Assembly: GCA_002898935.1 (NCBI GenBank)
Contig: BEII01000087.1
Coordinates: forward strand, 1 to 7,232
Direction: 5' to 3'
Origin: a bacterium HR32
GTDB lineage: Bacteria; Sysuimicrobiota; Sysuimicrobiia; Sysuimicrobiales; Sysuimicrobiaceae
DNA: 7,232 nt
A model generated the notes under the pieces. The model searched no databases. It was not told the origin of the DNA and saw nothing but the letters and a program-made list of their open reading frames with translations. Both the position numbers and the translations under genes were made by a program. Every line of letters begins with the position of its first letter. Positions within the stretch are counted from its first letter, which is position 1. Below are positions 6,212 to 7,232 of the stretch, piece after piece.

Positions 6212-6853
6212 GTGTTGGACAGCCGGGACGCCCACAGGGGCCGGGCGCGGTGTGGGTGGCCGCGCCTGGCCCTAGCCGCGGCGGTGGTGGTGTCCGTGGT
6301 CGCGGCCTCCCGCGCCCACGCGCAACTCTTGGCCACGGGCCGCTTCGTGGTCGTCCCCGAGGAGTCCCGCATCGAGCTGTTCGTCCGCGACAACGTGGGC
6401 GGGTTCCGCGGCCGTGCGCGGGACTTCGAGGGCGCCGCGGTGGTGCGGCAGACGGGCGAGCGCAGCTTCGTGGCGGACCTGCAGGTTTCCGTGTCGGCCC
6501 GCTCCGTGACCACCGGTCTCGCCCTGCGGGACGGCCAGATGCACCGGGAGCAGCTGCAGTCCGACCGCTACCCCACCATCGTCTTCGACGGCATGGTGAC
6601 CACCGACGCCGCCCGCGTGATCGGCACCTTCCCCGCCATGGCCCACGGCCGGTTGACCCTCCGCGGGGTGACCCGACCCGTCTCGGCCCCGGTGCAGGTG
6701 ACGCCGCTGCCCGACGGCTTCCGCGGCAGCTCCGAGTTCGAATTGCGCATGTCGGAGTTCGGGATCCCCATTCCTCGCTTCCTGTTCTTTGTGGCCGAGG
6801 ACGTGGTCCGGGTGACCGTGGAGCTGCGGCTGCGAGCTGTCAACCGCTCGTAG
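6212..6853 (+). CDS. YceI family secreted protein
   Basis: A 213-residue YceI-family protein. The family forms a lipocalin-like beta-barrel that binds isoprenoid-type lipids in some structures; the ligand here is unknown. Residues 1-37 form a signal peptide: an Arg-rich start, a hydrophobic core at L19-A32 and a likely cleavage site after A35-H36-A37. The mature barrel shows the usual order: 'VVPEESRIELFVRDN' near the start, 'FEGAAVV', 'LQVSVSARSVTTG', 'REQLQSDRYPTIVFDG', 'AHGRLTLRGVTRPV' and 'SSEFELRMSEFGIPIP'. Length and ending look complete. GTG at 6212 (or TTG at 6215) is chosen because the next in-frame candidates fall inside the hydrophobic core. There is no Shine-Dalgarno site, but a good promoter ends 7 nt upstream. 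The 32-bp gap to the upstream lipoprotein gene would allow cotranscription as well. An envelope role is inferred from the signal peptide. Confidence 0.92.
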   Translation: MLDSRDAHRGRARCGWPRLALAAAVVVSVVAASRAHAQLLATGRFVVVPEESRIELFVRDNVGGFRGRARDFEGAAVVRQTGERSFVADLQVSVSARSVTTGLALRDGQMHREQLQSDRYPTIVFDGMVTTDAARVIGTFPAMAHGRLTLRGVTRPVSAPVQVTPLPDGFRGSSEFELRMSEFGIPIPRFLFFVAEDVVRVTVELRLRAVNRS

Positions 6854-6865
6854 CGCCCACCGACT

Positions 6866-6886
6866 GGCGCTCGGTTGCCGAGCGCC
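6866..6886 (+). terminator. strong stem-loop after the YceI gene, possible terminator without U-tract
   Basis: GGCGCTCGG (6866-6874) and CCGAGCGCC (6878-6886) form a perfect 9-bp, GC-rich stem with a TTG loop, 12 nt after the YceI stop codon. The position suits a transcription terminator or a 3'-end stabiliser, but the sequence that follows (TCGCCACC) has no run of T. Termination without a U-tract is known in some high-GC bacteria, so the call is moderate. Confidence 0.5.
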
Positions 6887-6905
6887 TCGCCACCAGGCCT
6901 ACAGT
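6875..6905 (+). promoter_or_regulatory. weak candidate promoter for amrS
   Basis: TACAGT at 6900-6905 (four of six matches to TATAAT) stands in the only AT-richer patch of the spacer. The best -35 match, TTGCCG at 6875-6880, gives a long 19-nt spacer and lies in the stem-loop after the YceI gene. The predicted start near 6912 would leave just the GAGGAGGG site and a short leader before the GTG at 6925. This is a tentative call. Confidence 0.22.
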
Positions 6906-6924
6906 AACAGTAGAGGAGGGCGCC

Positions 6925-7232
6925 GTGGGGGCGCAGCTGCACCGGCGGCTGGGCGTGCGGGAGGCGCAGCAGACACCCCTCGCCCGGGTGCTGTCCGAGT
7001 GGACCCGGGAGGGCGAGCTGTACCGGCGCCTGGACGGCGGCAAGGTGGAGTGCTTCGCCTGCGGTCACCGGTGCGTGATCTTCGAGGGGCTCGCGGGCAT
7101 CTGCCGCGTCCGGTTCAACCGCGGCGGCAAGCTGTATGCCCCCTGGGGTTACGTGGGTGCCCTCCAGCTGGACCCCGTGGAGAAGAAGCCGTTCTTCCAC
7201 GCGTACCCGGGGTCCCGCGCCCTCAGCTTCGG
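6925..7232 (+). CDS. amrS: AmmeMemoRadiSam system radical SAM protein, N-terminal part
   Basis: The first 102 codons of a gene cut by the window edge. The protein resembles the radical SAM component of the AmmeMemoRadiSam system (AmrS, related to pyruvate-formate-lyase-activating-enzyme-like proteins). Four cysteines, C43, C46, C50 and C60, form the N-terminal 'CFACGHRC...GIC' cluster typical of this family. 'RVRFNRGGKLY', 'PWGYVGALQLDP', 'EKKPFFHAYPGSRALSFG' follow in the expected order. The radical SAM CxxxCxxC motif should come next and is outside the window, so catalytic competence cannot be checked. Family members usually run to about 330-390 residues. The GTG at 6925 is chosen because GAGGAGGG (6913-6920) lies 4 nt upstream; it gives a leading segment of about 30 residues before the conserved region. 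The reaction of this system is not firmly known to me. AmrA- and AmrB-like partner genes, if linked, would have to be downstream, since none is upstream. Confidence 0.85.
   Translation, partial: MGAQLHRRLGVREAQQTPLARVLSEWTREGELYRRLDGGKVECFACGHRCVIFEGLAGICRVRFNRGGKLYAPWGYVGALQLDPVEKKPFFHAYPGSRALSF

Overview
This 7.2 kb window is very GC-rich DNA from a bacterium. It uses GTG starts freely, and several genes carry strong purine-rich Shine-Dalgarno sites of the GAGGAGG type. Other starts have no such site and instead sit just downstream of a -10-like element. I recognise eight protein genes. No rRNA, tRNA, CRISPR array, transposase, integrase or phage gene is visible. The combination of a long K+-independent-type pyrophosphatase, an AmrS-type radical SAM protein with the 'CxxCGHRC' form, a signal-less HtrA protease and GC-biased codons suggests an uncultured high-GC lineage (for example Armatimonadota/CSP1-3-like, Methylomirabilota/Rokubacteria-like or Chloroflexota-like). 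The phylum cannot be fixed from this sequence alone.

Layout: on the minus strand, 34-936 encodes a metallo-beta-lactamase-fold hydrolase. All other genes are on the plus strand. A 48-bp divergent spacer separates it from an HtrA-like S1C serine protease with one PDZ domain (985-1971). After 13 bp comes a secreted DUF192 protein (1985-2452), then a DUF1850 lipoprotein (2520-2969). A 102-bp spacer holding a candidate promoter, a short direct repeat and a stem-loop leads to hppA, the membrane-bound proton-pumping pyrophosphatase (3072-5402). A 129-bp spacer with a perfect 12-bp inverted repeat precedes a lipoprotein of unknown function (5532-6179). A YceI-family secreted protein follows (6212-6853), apparently from a leaderless mRNA. 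The last gene is the start of an AmmeMemoRadiSam radical SAM protein, cut by the window edge (6925-7232).

How the parts fit: apart from hppA (inner-membrane energy conservation from PPi), the MBL hydrolase and AmrS, the cluster has an envelope flavour. It holds two lipoproteins, two proteins with Sec signal peptides and a protease that may act in quality control. There is no clear single pathway. The most interesting signals are non-coding: a hairpin that would bury the ribosome-binding site of the unknown lipoprotein, and promoters that overlap the stop codon of the preceding gene and sit so close to the next start that the mRNA would have little or no leader. The window is otherwise mostly ordinary housekeeping and accessory sequence, and I see no clear new defence or mobile system.
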